The notes: a model not told the origin generated them from the sequence alone. Positions 1-10,078 are shown, numbered from the stretch's first letter. The stretch is 64,000 nucleotides of DNA from Betaproteobacteria bacterium HGW-Betaproteobacteria-6 (GCA_002842145.1 PHCF01000016.1:1-64000), one strand, 5' to 3'. Numbers and translations are program-made.

Positions 1-84
1 CAACTGGGTGGCGAAATCGAGGTCGAGAGCCTGCCCGGCTACACTACTTTCAAGGTTGATATTCCTTATGGCAACACCGTCTGA
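1..84 (+). CDS. C-terminal end of a sensor histidine kinase (partial, truncated by window edge)
   Basis: Frame 1 reads QLGGEIEVESLPGYTTFKVDIPYGNTV*, typical end of a HATPase domain; overlaps the start of the downstream response regulator. Confidence 0.65.
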   Translation, partial: QLGGEIEVESLPGYTTFKVDIPYGNTV

Positions 85-1414
85 AATCCGCCCACGTCTA
101 TGTCTGATCGAGGACGACGAGATCATGGGCGAGTCGATTGCCCAGCGCTTCCTTTTGGAAGGCTTCGATGTCGATTGGTGGCGAACGGCTCGCGAAGCAT
201 CGGCCGCGTTGGAAAGTCGGCGCTATGGCGTCGTCGTCAGCGATATCCGCCTGCCTGACCGCAACGGGGGCGACCTTTTTCTCGATCTGACCAAACGTCT
301 GCCGATGTTGCCGCCATTTCTGTTCATGACCGGATACGGGAGCATTGATCGGGCTGTCGAATTGCTCAAGGCAGGCGCTGCCGACTACATTACCAAGCCA
401 TTCGATACCGATGCCCTGGTGGAAAAAGTATGCGGTCTAGCTGAATGTTATGGCGCCCGGGGCACGAATGAGGGAGATGCGCTGGGTGTTTCTCCGGTCA
501 TGCAGCGTATTGCGGAGAACTTGCCTCGGTTGGCTCGCCACGCATCGGCGCTATTGATAACCGGCGAGTCCGGGGTTGGTAAGGAACATGTGGCCAAGGA
601 ATTCCATCGCCACGCCGTTGGTAATGTAGCGCCTTTCGTTGCGGTGAACTGCGCCGCGATACCGGACTCGTTATTGGAGGCAGAACTCTTCGGTTACGAA
701 AAAGGCGCTTTCACCGGGGCAGTTAAAGCCAAGCGGGGATATTTTGAGTTAGCCAACAATGGCACGCTTTTTCTCGACGAAATCGGTGAAATGCCGCCGT
801 CGATGCAGGCCAAACTGCTGCGAGTAATCCAGGAGCGTACTTTGGTTCGGCTAGGAGGAGAGTCTACAGTCGCCGTCAATTTCCGGCTGGTTTGTGCCAC
901 CCATCAGGACTTGAAGGCAATGGTCGAGATGGGGGATTTTCGAGAGGATTTGTACTACCGGATCAACGTCATCCAGTTGCGCATTCCTCCACTTCGCGAG
1001 CGTCAGGATGACATACGCTGGTTCGTGCGGCACTACGTGGAAATGTTCAATCGAGCCAACCCATCGGAATCCCGCAGGCTTGATCCGCGCACCGAGCAGG
1101 TTCTCACCAGTTATCTCTGGCCGGGGAACGTCCGTGAGTTGAAGCATGCCGTCGAACGGGCTTGCATCCTTTCCCCTGGGCCTCTATTGGGAGCTGAGGC
1201 ATTTTTTGGAGACAGTCTGGAATGTGGTGAATCGACGGGGGAGATTACCCCATCTTTAGCCGACTACCTGATGGCTTGCGAGCGTGACTATCTTCAGGTC
1301 GCGCTGGACAAACATGGCTGGCACATGACACAGACTGCCGAGGCCCTCGGTATTTCGAGAAAGACGCTCTGGGAGAAATTGCGAAGGATGGGAATCCACG
1401 CAGACGAAGCGTAA
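68..1414 (+). CDS. Sigma-54-dependent NtrC-family response regulator
   Basis: Receiver domain (LIEDDE, VVSDIRLP, ADYITKPF), AAA+ GESGVGKE and GAFTGA motifs, C-terminal Fis-type HTH; start probably ATG at 68 rather than 8. Confidence 0.93.
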   Translation: MATPSEIRPRLCLIEDDEIMGESIAQRFLLEGFDVDWWRTAREASAALESRRYGVVVSDIRLPDRNGGDLFLDLTKRLPMLPPFLFMTGYGSIDRAVELLKAGAADYITKPFDTDALVEKVCGLAECYGARGTNEGDALGVSPVMQRIAENLPRLARHASALLITGESGVGKEHVAKEFHRHAVGNVAPFVAVNCAAIPDSLLEAELFGYEKGAFTGAVKAKRGYFELANNGTLFLDEIGEMPPSMQAKLLRVIQERTLVRLGGESTVAVNFRLVCATHQDLKAMVEMGDFREDLYYRINVIQLRIPPLRERQDDIRWFVRHYVEMFNRANPSESRRLDPRTEQVLTSYLWPGNVRELKHAVERACILSPGPLLGAEAFFGDSLECGESTGEITPSLADYLMACERDYLQVALDKHGWHMTQTAEALGISRKTLWEKLRRMGIHADEA

Positions 1415-1480
1415 CGTCATAGCCATTGTCATTCGCGCCGAAGCACTCGAAAAAAATAGCCTCAAGCCAGTTTCGTCGGC

Positions 1481-1672
1481 CTACTCGTCCACGCTGCTCC
1501 TGGTTTTTACGTATCGCTTGCAAGCTTCTCGCAAGAAGTTCATCTGGCCTTTGAAATTGGTGCACCCCTTGCACATGGCCAGGTGCATTTCCAAATGCAG
1601 GCGCTCCGACAGGGTCAGTTTTCTGTCCTGCGATTCGGACAGCAAATGGGTGACTTCCTTACAACTCAGCAT
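1481..1672 (-). CDS. Small zf-HC2-like anti-sigma factor
   Basis: MLSCKEVTHLLSESQDRKLTLSERLHLEMHLAMCKGCTNF: HxxxCxxC zinc anti-sigma signature; overlaps the sigma gene. Confidence 0.7.
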   Translation of the reverse strand: MLSCKEVTHLLSESQDRKLTLSERLHLEMHLAMCKGCTNFKGQMNFLREACKRYVKTRSSVDE

Positions 1673-2265
1673 GGCTGCTCTCCAGCAGAAAACCAGTTTG
1701 ATTCCAAACAACGGCGCAATCCGTTGCGCGCCCGGTGCAGGATGACATTGCAGTTGCTTGTCGTGAGACTCAACTCCTGGCAAACCTCGGCGGTCTCGAA
1801 CTCAAGGAATTCGCGCATCATGAAGACGCGGGCCGTGTTTTCCGGCAGATGCTTGAGGCAGGCATCAAAGACTTCCCAGAAACGTTGTTCGCGCAGCGAC
1901 TCTTCCGGATCGCCCCAGTTGCTCGGCCGAGAACCCGGCGACCAATGGGCATTGGTCTTGAACAGCGACTCGAAAGCCTGGTCCAGACTTTCCTCTTCGG
2001 CCGACAGCGCGGAGACATTGGTGGTGCGTACTTGCAGGCGGATCAGATCGACGATCTTGTTTTTCAGGATGGCGAAAATCCAGGTTTTCACCGCCGATCG
2101 ACCGGCAAATTCCTTGGTGTTATCGAGGGCGGCGACCAGTGCTTCCTGCACCACATCCTCAGCCTGGGCCTCATCCCGAAGTTGCAGATGGGCAAACTTG
2201 ATCATCTCGCGACGGATTTCGTCGAGATACACATCGTCAATCAAAAGATTCGCGACTACATTCAT
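1666..2265 (-). CDS. ECF-type RNA polymerase sigma factor
   Basis: Sigma70 region 2 (AEDVVQEALVAAL, VKTWIFAILKNKIVD) and region 4 (RVFMMREFLEFETAEVCQELSLTTSNCNVILHRAR). Confidence 0.9.
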   Translation of the reverse strand: MNVVANLLIDDVYLDEIRREMIKFAHLQLRDEAQAEDVVQEALVAALDNTKEFAGRSAVKTWIFAILKNKIVDLIRLQVRTTNVSALSAEEESLDQAFESLFKTNAHWSPGSRPSNWGDPEESLREQRFWEVFDACLKHLPENTARVFMMREFLEFETAEVCQELSLTTSNCNVILHRARNGLRRCLESNWFSAGEQPC

Positions 2266-2498
2266 GCCTGTTCCCCATTGCGGCGCATTTCGTTGCGCGC
2301 GGCGCTGTAACTGGATACGCAGTAAGGCACCAGATAGTTCAGGCCGACATGAAACCAGGATAGAGACAAGCCATCAAGCAGCCGGCCGCCCTGATTGATC
2401 AGGTTCAATATCGTGCCGACCACAATGGCCACCTTGATCGCCGCCAGAACGATGGAGCGCTTGAAGGCTGTCTGCAAGAGTGTGCTGATAAATGTCAT
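2262..2498 (-). CDS. Small membrane protein, NrtS-like
   Basis: 78-aa hydrophobic protein (KVAIVVGTILNLINQG); overlaps the sigma gene by 4 bp. Confidence 0.5.
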   Translation of the reverse strand: MTFISTLLQTAFKRSIVLAAIKVAIVVGTILNLINQGGRLLDGLSLSWFHVGLNYLVPYCVSSYSAARNEMRRNGEQA

Positions 2499-2514
2499 AC
2501 CGATGCCATGTTAT

Positions 2515-3411
2515 TCAGGCCAGCAGGGCATGCGCCGATTCACGGACCACACGGCTGATCAACTCGTTATCGGCCTCCGGTTCCACGTCCTGCGGTTTGC
2601 CCAGCTTGCCGGTAGGTTGGATGACCAGTTGCCCGGCTTCCAGCGCGGTCACATATTCGCCGGTACAACTGCGGCAATAAACATGATCGCCAGCCTGTTG
2701 CCCCTTGCGCAGGACCAGGATCGGACCGCACATCACGCATTCGCGCAGCGGAATGCCCTCATCGCTGTGACCGACTATATGATGCAGCGCACCTGCCTGG
2801 CCCAGCGCCACGAAACGTTCGCCAAACGCCCGGTCGAACTGGCCGCCGAGATTCTCCTCAATGATCGCCAGGGCTTTCTCGATGGGCATGCCGCGTCGAT
2901 AGGGGCGGGTGCTGGTCATGGCATCGAAGGCATCGCAGATGCCGACAATGCGCGCATCGAGCGGAATATCGGCGCCAGCGAGCCCGCGCGGATACCCCTT
3001 GCCGTTCGGCATTTCATGGTGCGCCCGGATGGCCGTTTCGGCGAGTCCGGCCAAGGGGTGCCCGGCGAGCATCCGCCAGCCGACATCCGGATGCGTTTTG
3101 ATGACTTCGTACTCTTCGTCGGTCAGGCGGTCCTTCTTGTTCAGAATCTGATCCGGGACGCCGACCTTGCCGAGGTCGTGCAGGAAGCCCCCCAGGCTGA
3201 TGCGCGCCACATCGTTGTCCGGCAAATCGAGTTCGCTGGCCAGCACGCGCGCAAACTGGGAGACCCGCCACAAATGACCGCCGGTATAAGGGTCGCGCGC
3301 CTCGACCATCCAGGCCATGACGAGCAGGCTGCGCAACAGCTCTTCCTGGTAATTGCCCGGGCTTTTCCCCTGGCCACCGAAAAGCTGGCCAATCTCTTTA
3401 AGCAGGCTCAC
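2515..3411 (-). CDS. HD-GYP domain phosphodiesterase-like protein
   Basis: FLHDLGKVGVPD, HHEMPNGKGYPRGLAG, DAFDAMTSTRPYR motifs. Confidence 0.9.
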   Translation of the reverse strand: MSLLKEIGQLFGGQGKSPGNYQEELLRSLLVMAWMVEARDPYTGGHLWRVSQFARVLASELDLPDNDVARISLGGFLHDLGKVGVPDQILNKKDRLTDEEYEVIKTHPDVGWRMLAGHPLAGLAETAIRAHHEMPNGKGYPRGLAGADIPLDARIVGICDAFDAMTSTRPYRRGMPIEKALAIIEENLGGQFDRAFGERFVALGQAGALHHIVGHSDEGIPLRECVMCGPILVLRKGQQAGDHVYCRSCTGEYVTALEAGQLVIQPTGKLGKPQDVEPEADNELISRVVRESAHALLA

Positions 3412-4540
3412 GTTTCCCTCCCATTCCGTTCTCCGGGCCCAGATCGTACTGCCTCATGAAGCGGCGGTCGATCCAATCCTTCCATTTCCAGGCCCAGCCG
3501 CCACCGGCCGAGAGTCCCCCCCACGACATGATGGCCTCCTTGGGGCCGGTCGCCAGCAGGTAGAGGCTGCGCTTCTGCGGCTGGTAACCCAGCGGCGCCA
3601 GGCCATTCAACACGCGATGCAGGTTACCGGCCAGGACGGGGCCGGCGCGCACGGCATAAACGCCCGACTTGGCATGCGGGGCGTCGATGCGTGATGCCAC
3701 GTCGCCAGCGGCAAAGACTTCCGGATGCGAGACGCTTTGCTGCCCGTCCTGCACTGCAATAAAGCCATCCGGCGCCAGCGCCAGCCGGGACTCGGCCAGC
3801 CAAGCCGCCGGCTTTACCCCGGTGGCGGCAATGACGCAATCGACCGAAATGGTTGTGCCGTCGCTCAACTGAAGGCCTGATGAAGACCCCGCCGCATAGC
3901 CTCGGACGACCTCAATCTGACGATGCGCCAGGGTACGCGTGACTTGCCTGACGATACTGGGGCCATGCCCCGGCAATAGCCCCGCTCCGGCGATCAATAT
4001 CACCTGTACCTTGTTCGCACCCAGTTCGAGGTTCAGTCGATAGCGGGCGGCGAGGGCCAGCTCGACACCTGCCGCCCCGCCGCCAACGACGGCGAGACTA
4101 GCCTTTCCGCTTTGCTTGAACAGATCAAGCTGCCGCATCCAGCCGACCACAAAATTCTCGATCGGACGGATCGCCAGCAGCTTGGCACCGGTGGCCGCCA
4201 GACAGGAGGCATCGACCTGCGCGCCGGTATCGAGCGACAGGGCGTCATAGGCGATATCGCCTGAGTGCAGGGTTTGAATAACCCGCCGCCCGGCATTCAG
4301 GCCGCTCACGCTATCCTGGATGAAACGGACCTTGGCTGCCTTGAGCAGCGGTTCGAGAGCGGCGGCGCATTGATCCAGCTGGTAATGGCCGGCCATCCAC
4401 CCCGGCAGCATGCCGGAATAGATCTGCCGGGCGTAGGGTGAAATCAGCGTGACCTCGACACCCGGCCACGGACGTGCCGGCAGCGCCTTCAGAACATGGA
4501 GATGAGCGTGGCCGCCGCCGGCCAGAACCAGCTGTTTCAT
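3398..4540 (-). CDS. FAD-dependent pyridine nucleotide-disulfide oxidoreductase (SelD N-terminal-like / NDH-2-like)
   Basis: LAGGGHAHLHVL, VVGGGAAGVELA, VFAAGDVA motifs. Confidence 0.85.
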   Translation of the reverse strand: MKQLVLAGGGHAHLHVLKALPARPWPGVEVTLISPYARQIYSGMLPGWMAGHYQLDQCAAALEPLLKAAKVRFIQDSVSGLNAGRRVIQTLHSGDIAYDALSLDTGAQVDASCLAATGAKLLAIRPIENFVVGWMRQLDLFKQSGKASLAVVGGGAAGVELALAARYRLNLELGANKVQVILIAGAGLLPGHGPSIVRQVTRTLAHRQIEVVRGYAAGSSSGLQLSDGTTISVDCVIAATGVKPAAWLAESRLALAPDGFIAVQDGQQSVSHPEVFAAGDVASRIDAPHAKSGVYAVRAGPVLAGNLHRVLNGLAPLGYQPQKRSLYLLATGPKEAIMSWGGLSAGGGWAWKWKDWIDRRFMRQYDLGPENGMGGKREPA

Positions 4541-5211
4541 GCGAGCGTCGCGATCTGCGGGGCAAGGGCGCGGGCATCCGGGAAGAGTTCCGCAAGGCGC
4601 TCAAAATCCTCCTTGCGGTCGACGTCCCACAGCGGAGGAAATTCGCTCCATCGCCAATTCACGGCTGTCAGGCGAACCCGGGTCTGGGCCATGACCCGTT
4701 CGGTACTCCAGTCCACATCGCGGAAAGCCTCCATGCTGGCTTCCCGCATGCCGATCAGCACATAGCCGCCATCTTCGGCCGGAACGACCGTCGCGTCATG
4801 CGTCTGCAAGCTTTCTGCCGCCGCGCGCAACAGGCCGGGCGTCAATACGGCGCAATCGGTTCCAATGACCAGCGTGCCTGCACTGCTCGAAGATTCGGCT
4901 ATGGCGGCATGCATGCGCTCTCCGAGGTCGCCATCCGGTTGGCGGCGCAAGGCCACGGCGCCAAATGCCCGGCAAACGGCAAACTCGGGGTGGTCGATAT
5001 CCGGGGCGCACCACAAGGTAACCGGGCCAAGATCGGCAACCACGGCTGCTGCCACCGTCCGCTGCAGCAGCCAGCGCTGCAGTGCGGCCGCCCCGTCGGC
5101 GCCGAGGTGGGGCACGAGTCGCGTCTTGGCCAGGCCGGCAATCGGCGCCTTGGCCAGAATGGCAATCTCGATACGCGGCGTGGTTTCAGGTTTCATGAGG
5201 GATATATCCAT
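4537..5211 (-). CDS. DUF2064 / TIGR04282-type glycosyltransferase-like protein (arsenosugar-associated family)
   Basis: IAILAKAPIAGLAKTRLVPHLG and IGTDCAVLTPGLL motifs; 4-bp overlap with neighbour. Confidence 0.82.
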   Translation of the reverse strand: MDISLMKPETTPRIEIAILAKAPIAGLAKTRLVPHLGADGAAALQRWLLQRTVAAAVVADLGPVTLWCAPDIDHPEFAVCRAFGAVALRRQPDGDLGERMHAAIAESSSSAGTLVIGTDCAVLTPGLLRAAAESLQTHDATVVPAEDGGYVLIGMREASMEAFRDVDWSTERVMAQTRVRLTAVNWRWSEFPPLWDVDRKEDFERLAELFPDARALAPQIATLA

Positions 5212-5884
5212 ACTCTCGCGCCAAAGCAGTCGGGCTGGCCCCCAGGAAAAATCGCAGACGCAGCCACCACATCGTCAGGATGGTGCGCAGCAGGCCATGC
5301 TTTTCCCAGCGCCGGCCGGAGGTTGTGACCTTTGCCGTCAGGCAGGCCGGTCGTGCTTCTTCTCGCATCCAGCTGGAAAACACGATGTCTTCCATCAGCG
5401 GGATGGCCGGGAATCCGCCGTGACGCAGGAAGGCCGCACGCGTAACGAATAGGGCCTGATCGCCCGTCGCGATCCCCGTCAGGCGGGAGCGCCAGTTCAT
5501 CATGAACGCCACCAGGCCAAGCCCCCGGATCGCCCCTTCGATACGGACATCGAAACGGCCCCAGCAGGCGCCGTGGTCAATGGCCTCGATGATCAGGCTC
5601 GGAGCAGACGCTGGCAAAAGCGTATCGGCGTGCAGAAACAAGAAGACGTCTCCGCTGGCCCGGGCGGCTCCTGCATTCATTTGCAGACCCCTGCCGCGCC
5701 CGGCTGTTGTCACGCAATCGGCCAGGGGGCGGGCACGCTCGGCCGTACCATCGGCACTCCCGCCATCGACCACGATGACTTCAGCGCCTTGCCGGCGAAA
5801 GCCTTGCAGGCGTTCGAGCACTTGAACGATGCCGTCGGCTTCGTTCAGCACGGGGATGATGATGGAGAGCGTGGGCGTGTTCAT
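5186..5884 (-). CDS. Family 2 glycosyltransferase, TIGR04283 (arsenosugar-associated family)
   Basis: MNTPTLSIIIPVLNEADGI..VIVVDGGSADGT..LFLHADTLLP; internal start inside ORF 5186..6115. Confidence 0.86.
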   Translation of the reverse strand: MNTPTLSIIIPVLNEADGIVQVLERLQGFRRQGAEVIVVDGGSADGTAERARPLADCVTTAGRGRGLQMNAGAARASGDVFLFLHADTLLPASAPSLIIEAIDHGACWGRFDVRIEGAIRGLGLVAFMMNWRSRLTGIATGDQALFVTRAAFLRHGGFPAIPLMEDIVFSSWMREEARPACLTAKVTTSGRRWEKHGLLRTILTMWWLRLRFFLGASPTALAREYGYIPHET

Positions 5885-5894
5885 GGTGGAGTCT

Positions 5895-5924
5895 ATTAGT
5901 CGTTGACGTGTCCGGTTTCTTACA
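5895..5924 (-). promoter_or_regulatory. Putative ECF sigma promoter copy 1 (upstream of the glycosyltransferase-to-anti-sigma operon)
   Basis: + strand attagtcg-N14-ttcttaca; minus strand TGTAAGAA-N14-CGACTAAT. Confidence 0.7.
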
Positions 5925-5931
5925 GTAGAGA

Positions 5932-6687
5932 TCAGTTTTTCGTGATCGGGCAAGCCGCTTCGGTTTCCACAAAACGAAAATCCGCGAAGCCGGCATGTGC
6001 GTCCTCGCCGGTATTGTCGGTATCCGAAGCGATGGCCAGCCCTTGCAATTTGCCACCGATCCCGCCAAAGGCCTTGTCGAAATCGGCCAGGACATTCCGT
6101 CGTTCCTGCACCCAATTGCCAGCCTGTCCCGCGCCGGAGCGCAGCACCAGCATACGCGCCCGGTCGGTATAGGCGTTGTCCTGCATGGTGCCGATCGGGT
6201 GGCGGTTGTCCCAGATGTAATTCAATGCCGCATCGGGTACCTGGTTGCCGTAGATCGTGCGCGCCAGACTAAGCTTGGCTCGGGTGGCAAACCCCAGCTG
6301 CTCGGGCGGCACCGCAAAGGTCAGATAAACCCGGGCGGCGTAATCGTCGCCGGATTTGCGGTTCATGTCGGCGGAAGCAACAGGCGCATCGATCCGCCAT
6401 TGCCAGCACAAAAAGGGCGTTTTTTTCAGGTCGACCGTAGCAGGCCGTCCAAGCAAGGCCATGCTCTTGCTGGCCCTGGCCTCAATGGCAACCACGCCGT
6501 CCCATAGGCGCACTGCGTATTGGGTCGGCGGCACACGCCGGTCGAGGTGTTCGATTTTCCATGGTGCCGGAATGGCGGCGGTCGCATCGCTGAATCGTCC
6601 AAGCCAAAGCGTGTCGGCCCAGACAGCCCATGGCACGAAAAGCGCGATGGCGAGAAGGAGCGCGGGCTGTTGTCTGGCTGACCGCAT
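5932..6687 (-). CDS. DUF3047 domain protein with signal peptide
   Basis: MRSARQQPALLLAIALFVPWAVWA then CWQWRIDAP..DDYAARVYLTF..NYIWDNRHPIG; separated from the artefactual 629-aa ORF. Confidence 0.75.
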   Translation of the reverse strand: MRSARQQPALLLAIALFVPWAVWADTLWLGRFSDATAAIPAPWKIEHLDRRVPPTQYAVRLWDGVVAIEARASKSMALLGRPATVDLKKTPFLCWQWRIDAPVASADMNRKSGDDYAARVYLTFAVPPEQLGFATRAKLSLARTIYGNQVPDAALNYIWDNRHPIGTMQDNAYTDRARMLVLRSGAGQAGNWVQERRNVLADFDKAFGGIGGKLQGLAIASDTDNTGEDAHAGFADFRFVETEAACPITKN

Positions 6688-6692
6688 GCCGA

Positions 6693-8642
6693 TCACCCCC
6701 GCCGCCAGGCATGGAAACGTTCGACCCAGGCCAGCAGTTTCTGCGGCGCATGCGCTTTCTTCCAGTTGCCGGCGACGTACTTGTTGGCCTCGGCCAGCGT
6801 CGGGTAGATATGGATGGTGCCGAGGATCTTGTTCAGCCCGATGCCTTGCTTCATGGCCAGCACGTATTCGGCGATCAGGTCGCCGGCATGTTCGCCGACG
6901 ATGGTGACGCCGAGGATCTTGTCCGATGCCGTAGGTCGTGACTTCATAGGGAATGCCTTTCTCCTTGGCTTCCAGCTCGTTGAGTCCGACCCGGGCGACT
7001 TCCGGCTCGACGAAGGTGGCCCACGGGATCACCGAATAATCGGCCTTGAATTTCTTGAAGGGATCGAACAGCGCATTGACGGCGGCATACCAGGCCTGGT
7101 GGGCGGCGGTGTGGGTGAACTGGAAGGGCCCGGCGACGTCGCCGGCGGCGTAGATATTCGGGTAATTGGTTTGCAGAAATTCGTTGGTTTCGACAGTGCG
7201 CCCGGTTGGAACCCCCAGTTCCTCCAGACCGAAGCCTTTCAGATTGGCAGCACGGCCAACGGCAACGAGTACGGCATCGAAGGGGATACGGACGTCCTGT
7301 CCTTCATGTTCGGCAATCAGGATCTTCTCGCCGCTGTCGACGATGAACTGCCTGGCCCGGTGATTAAGCAGAACATCAATTCCTTCCGCCCGGAAACGCT
7401 GGGTGACCAGTTCGGAAACCTCCGGGTCTTCGCGAATCATGATGCGCGGGGCGAGGTCAGATACCCGACTTCCTCGATGCCCGGAATCGGCGGAACGAAA
7501 GGTCGGGCACCGGTGGCGATGACGATGCTTCGCGTTGCCAGGCGCTGCGTGCTGCCATCTTCGCGGGTGATGTCGACCTCCCACGGCGACACGATCCTGG
7601 CGCAGCCCTGCACGACATCGACGCCCAGCCCGGTGTAACGCTCGGCCGAATCGTGCGGCTCGACGGTCTTGATCACCGCCTGTACGCGCGCCATCACATC
7701 GGCAAACTCGAACTGGGCATTGGCTGAGGCGATGCCGAATTCCTGTGAGCGGGCGACATGCGACAGGAACCTGGCCGAGCGAATCAGGGCCTTGGAGGGG
7801 ACGCAACCGGTATTCAGGCAATCGCCACCCAGTTTGTGTTTTTCGACCAGGGTGACCTTGGCCTTGACGGCGGAAGCGATGTAGGAGGTGACCAGGCCGG
7901 CGCTGCCGCCGCCGATGACCACCAGATTGCGATCGAAGCGGGCGGGCTTCTGCCAGTTGGCAAAGACCTTGTTTGTGCGAACAATCTCTACCAGTTTGCG
8001 CGCTATCAGGGGAAAGATGCCGAGCAGGACAAACGAACCCAGCAGGCTCGGCGAAAGAATGCCGGACAGGGAATCGAGCTTGGCCAACTGGGTGCCGGCG
8101 TTTACGTACACCACCGTGCCGGCCAGCATGCCGAGCTGGCTGACCCAGAAGTAAGTCCAGGTCTTCATCGCCGTCAGGCCCAACAGCAGATTGACCAGAA
8201 AGAACGGGAAAGCCGGCACCAGGCGCAAGGTGAAAAGGTAAAAACCACCCTCACGGCGAACCCCATCGTCAATTGCGGCCAGACGCTGCCCGAAACGCTG
8301 GCTCACCCAGTCACGCAGCAGATAACGGGACATCAGGAAGGCAAGGGTGGCGCCGATTGTCGAGGCGAAGGACACAATCACCGTTCCCCAGAGCAGCCCA
8401 AACACAGCGCCGCCGGCCAGGGTGAGCAGCGTCGCCCCGGGAAAGGAAAGGGCGGTGGCGACGACGTACAGGACGAAATAGCCGGCAACACTCAGGAGCG
8501 GATTGTTTGTCTGGAAAGACTGGATGGCCGCCTGTTGTTCCTTGAGCGTCTGGAGATTGAGGTATTGGCCGAGATCGAAGACGAAGAAACTGGCGATTGC
8601 CAGTCCGACCGTCAAAGCCAATGCCAATTTGCGCAACTGCAT
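6693..8642 (-). pseudogene. TVP38/TMEM64 membrane domain fused to mercuric-reductase-like pyridine nucleotide-disulfide oxidoreductase, disrupted by two frame-breaking deletions
   Basis: 7437..8642 (TVP38 + LVVIGGGSAGLVTSYIASA + GGDCLNTGCVPSKA), middle part in another frame (APRIMIREDPEVSELV..AAGDVAGPFQFTHTAAHQAWYAA), end at 6693..6947 (KILGVTIVGEHAGDLI..IHIYPTLAEANKYVAGNWKK). Confidence 0.82.
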
Positions 8643-8694
8643 GAGGGACTCCCCCGAGGTTTGTGATCGGAGACGAAATGTTTCCGGCTTACCA

Positions 8695-8724
8695 ATTAGT
8701 CGGCTAGATGCACGAATTCTTACA
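8695..8724 (-). promoter_or_regulatory. Putative ECF sigma promoter copy 2 (upstream of TVP38/oxidoreductase operon)
   Basis: attagtcg-N14-ttcttaca on + strand. Confidence 0.7.
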
Positions 8725-8999
8725 CACAGCGAATATCCGGCATGTTTTTTAAGGCAGACCGGAGAAGATCGCCCGAAGCCGGTCGCTGCGCGTGGCTGCC
8801 CTGTCTTTTGCTACTACCGTTCGTTGGAGAGGAAAGGGATTACGCCATCAATCGCCAACAAGACCCCGCAAGTCGGCAACGAAGCTCGCTGCCGACTTGC
8901 TGAATTTGACGTTTTTTTCCGGTTGACCGTGGCATTCGAATGCTCGACAACAGGAACGAGGGGGGCGAATTCGGCTCTGGACGATAGTGCCGGGGCCGT

Positions 9000-10046
9000 T
9001 CAGCAACAAGCGCTGATCGGCGTGCCGGAAACTTCCCGATCGAACGGAATCGCGTTGCCACAACCTTCGAACAGGCCGTAATGCCGGCTGAAATCGCCGA
9101 TGAAGTCGAAGTAGGGTGCAAAACGGCTGTCGCGAAGCATGCGGAAAGTGTTGCCGCAGACCGGGAGCACGCGGCCCGCCTCGATGTGGTGATGCTTGTC
9201 GAGCCCGAAGCGGTGTGGCTGTTCGGCGATGCCGCCGCGATAGATCACCGCTTGCCCGTGGTCTTCGCAGGCATTTTCCAGGCCGTCGAGCTTGAACAGG
9301 CGATAGGTCGCCGAATAAAAACGGATGTTGCCGACCCGCTCGGCCAGCACCGGGTCGGTGACTTCCAGCGGCCTGTCCTCGACCAGGCGCGGATCGGTGA
9401 AACCCTGGCGCTGGGCCAGGCGGATGAAGTCGTTCCAGTACAATGCGCCGCCCAGGCATTCACCGTACAGTACTGGGTCGTTCTTGACCGATTCCGGCAC
9501 CCGGCGATCGGCATAGACATCGGAGAAATAGAACTCGCCGCCCGGCTTCAACAGCCGGGCTACGCCGCGCAGGACGGCATCCTTGTCCGGTGAAAGGTTG
9601 ACCACGCAATTGGAAACGATGACGTCGAAACTGTTTTCCGGCAGATCCAGTTCATCGAGGCGCTCGATATAGCCCTGCAGAAAACGGACGTTGTCCTGCC
9701 GGTAGCCGAAAGCTTCGCGATGAAAAGCCTGATGGCGGCGCGCCACGTCGAGTTGCTCCTCGGTCATGTCGACGCCGATCACTTCGCCGCTTTCACCGAC
9801 CAGTTGGGCCAGGGCATAGACGTCACGACCCGAGCCGCTGCCCAGATCGAGGACACGGCAGCCGGCGAGCAGCGGCGGGCAGACCAGGCCGCAACCGTAG
9901 TAACGGCTCAACACTTCCGGGTGAATTCGGGAAAGCAGCGGCTTGAGCCAGGCCGGCATCTGCGAGGCGTCGCAGCAGGCCGTGGTCTTCAGGTCGTCGG
10001 AGGTCTGAAGTTGCTGGCCGTAGTAGTCCTTGACGAGATCGTGCAT
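9000..10046 (-). CDS. arsM: Arsenite methyltransferase
   Basis: SAM motif VLDLGSGSGRDVYALAQLVG, conserved TACC near N-terminus, SNCVVNLSPDK, LYGECLGGALYWNDF, C-terminal CC. Confidence 0.92.
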   Translation of the reverse strand: MHDLVKDYYGQQLQTSDDLKTTACCDASQMPAWLKPLLSRIHPEVLSRYYGCGLVCPPLLAGCRVLDLGSGSGRDVYALAQLVGESGEVIGVDMTEEQLDVARRHQAFHREAFGYRQDNVRFLQGYIERLDELDLPENSFDVIVSNCVVNLSPDKDAVLRGVARLLKPGGEFYFSDVYADRRVPESVKNDPVLYGECLGGALYWNDFIRLAQRQGFTDPRLVEDRPLEVTDPVLAERVGNIRFYSATYRLFKLDGLENACEDHGQAVIYRGGIAEQPHRFGLDKHHHIEAGRVLPVCGNTFRMLRDSRFAPYFDFIGDFSRHYGLFEGCGNAIPFDREVSGTPISACC

Positions 10047-10078
10047 GTTCTTCTCCTTGGTGATGCGTGTCGTACCTA

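Noticed and set aside
2395-3459. Long + strand ORF (354 aa), and similar long antisense ORFs such as 7758..8666, 36736..38121, 47980..48816
   Set aside because: They run opposite well-supported genes, lack recognisable domains and have shadow-ORF composition typical of GC-rich DNA
5932-7821. 629-aa continuous minus-strand ORF as a single fused protein
   Set aside because: It joins an out-of-frame middle piece of the oxidoreductase pseudogene to DUF3047; a natural DUF3047 start with signal peptide exists at 6687
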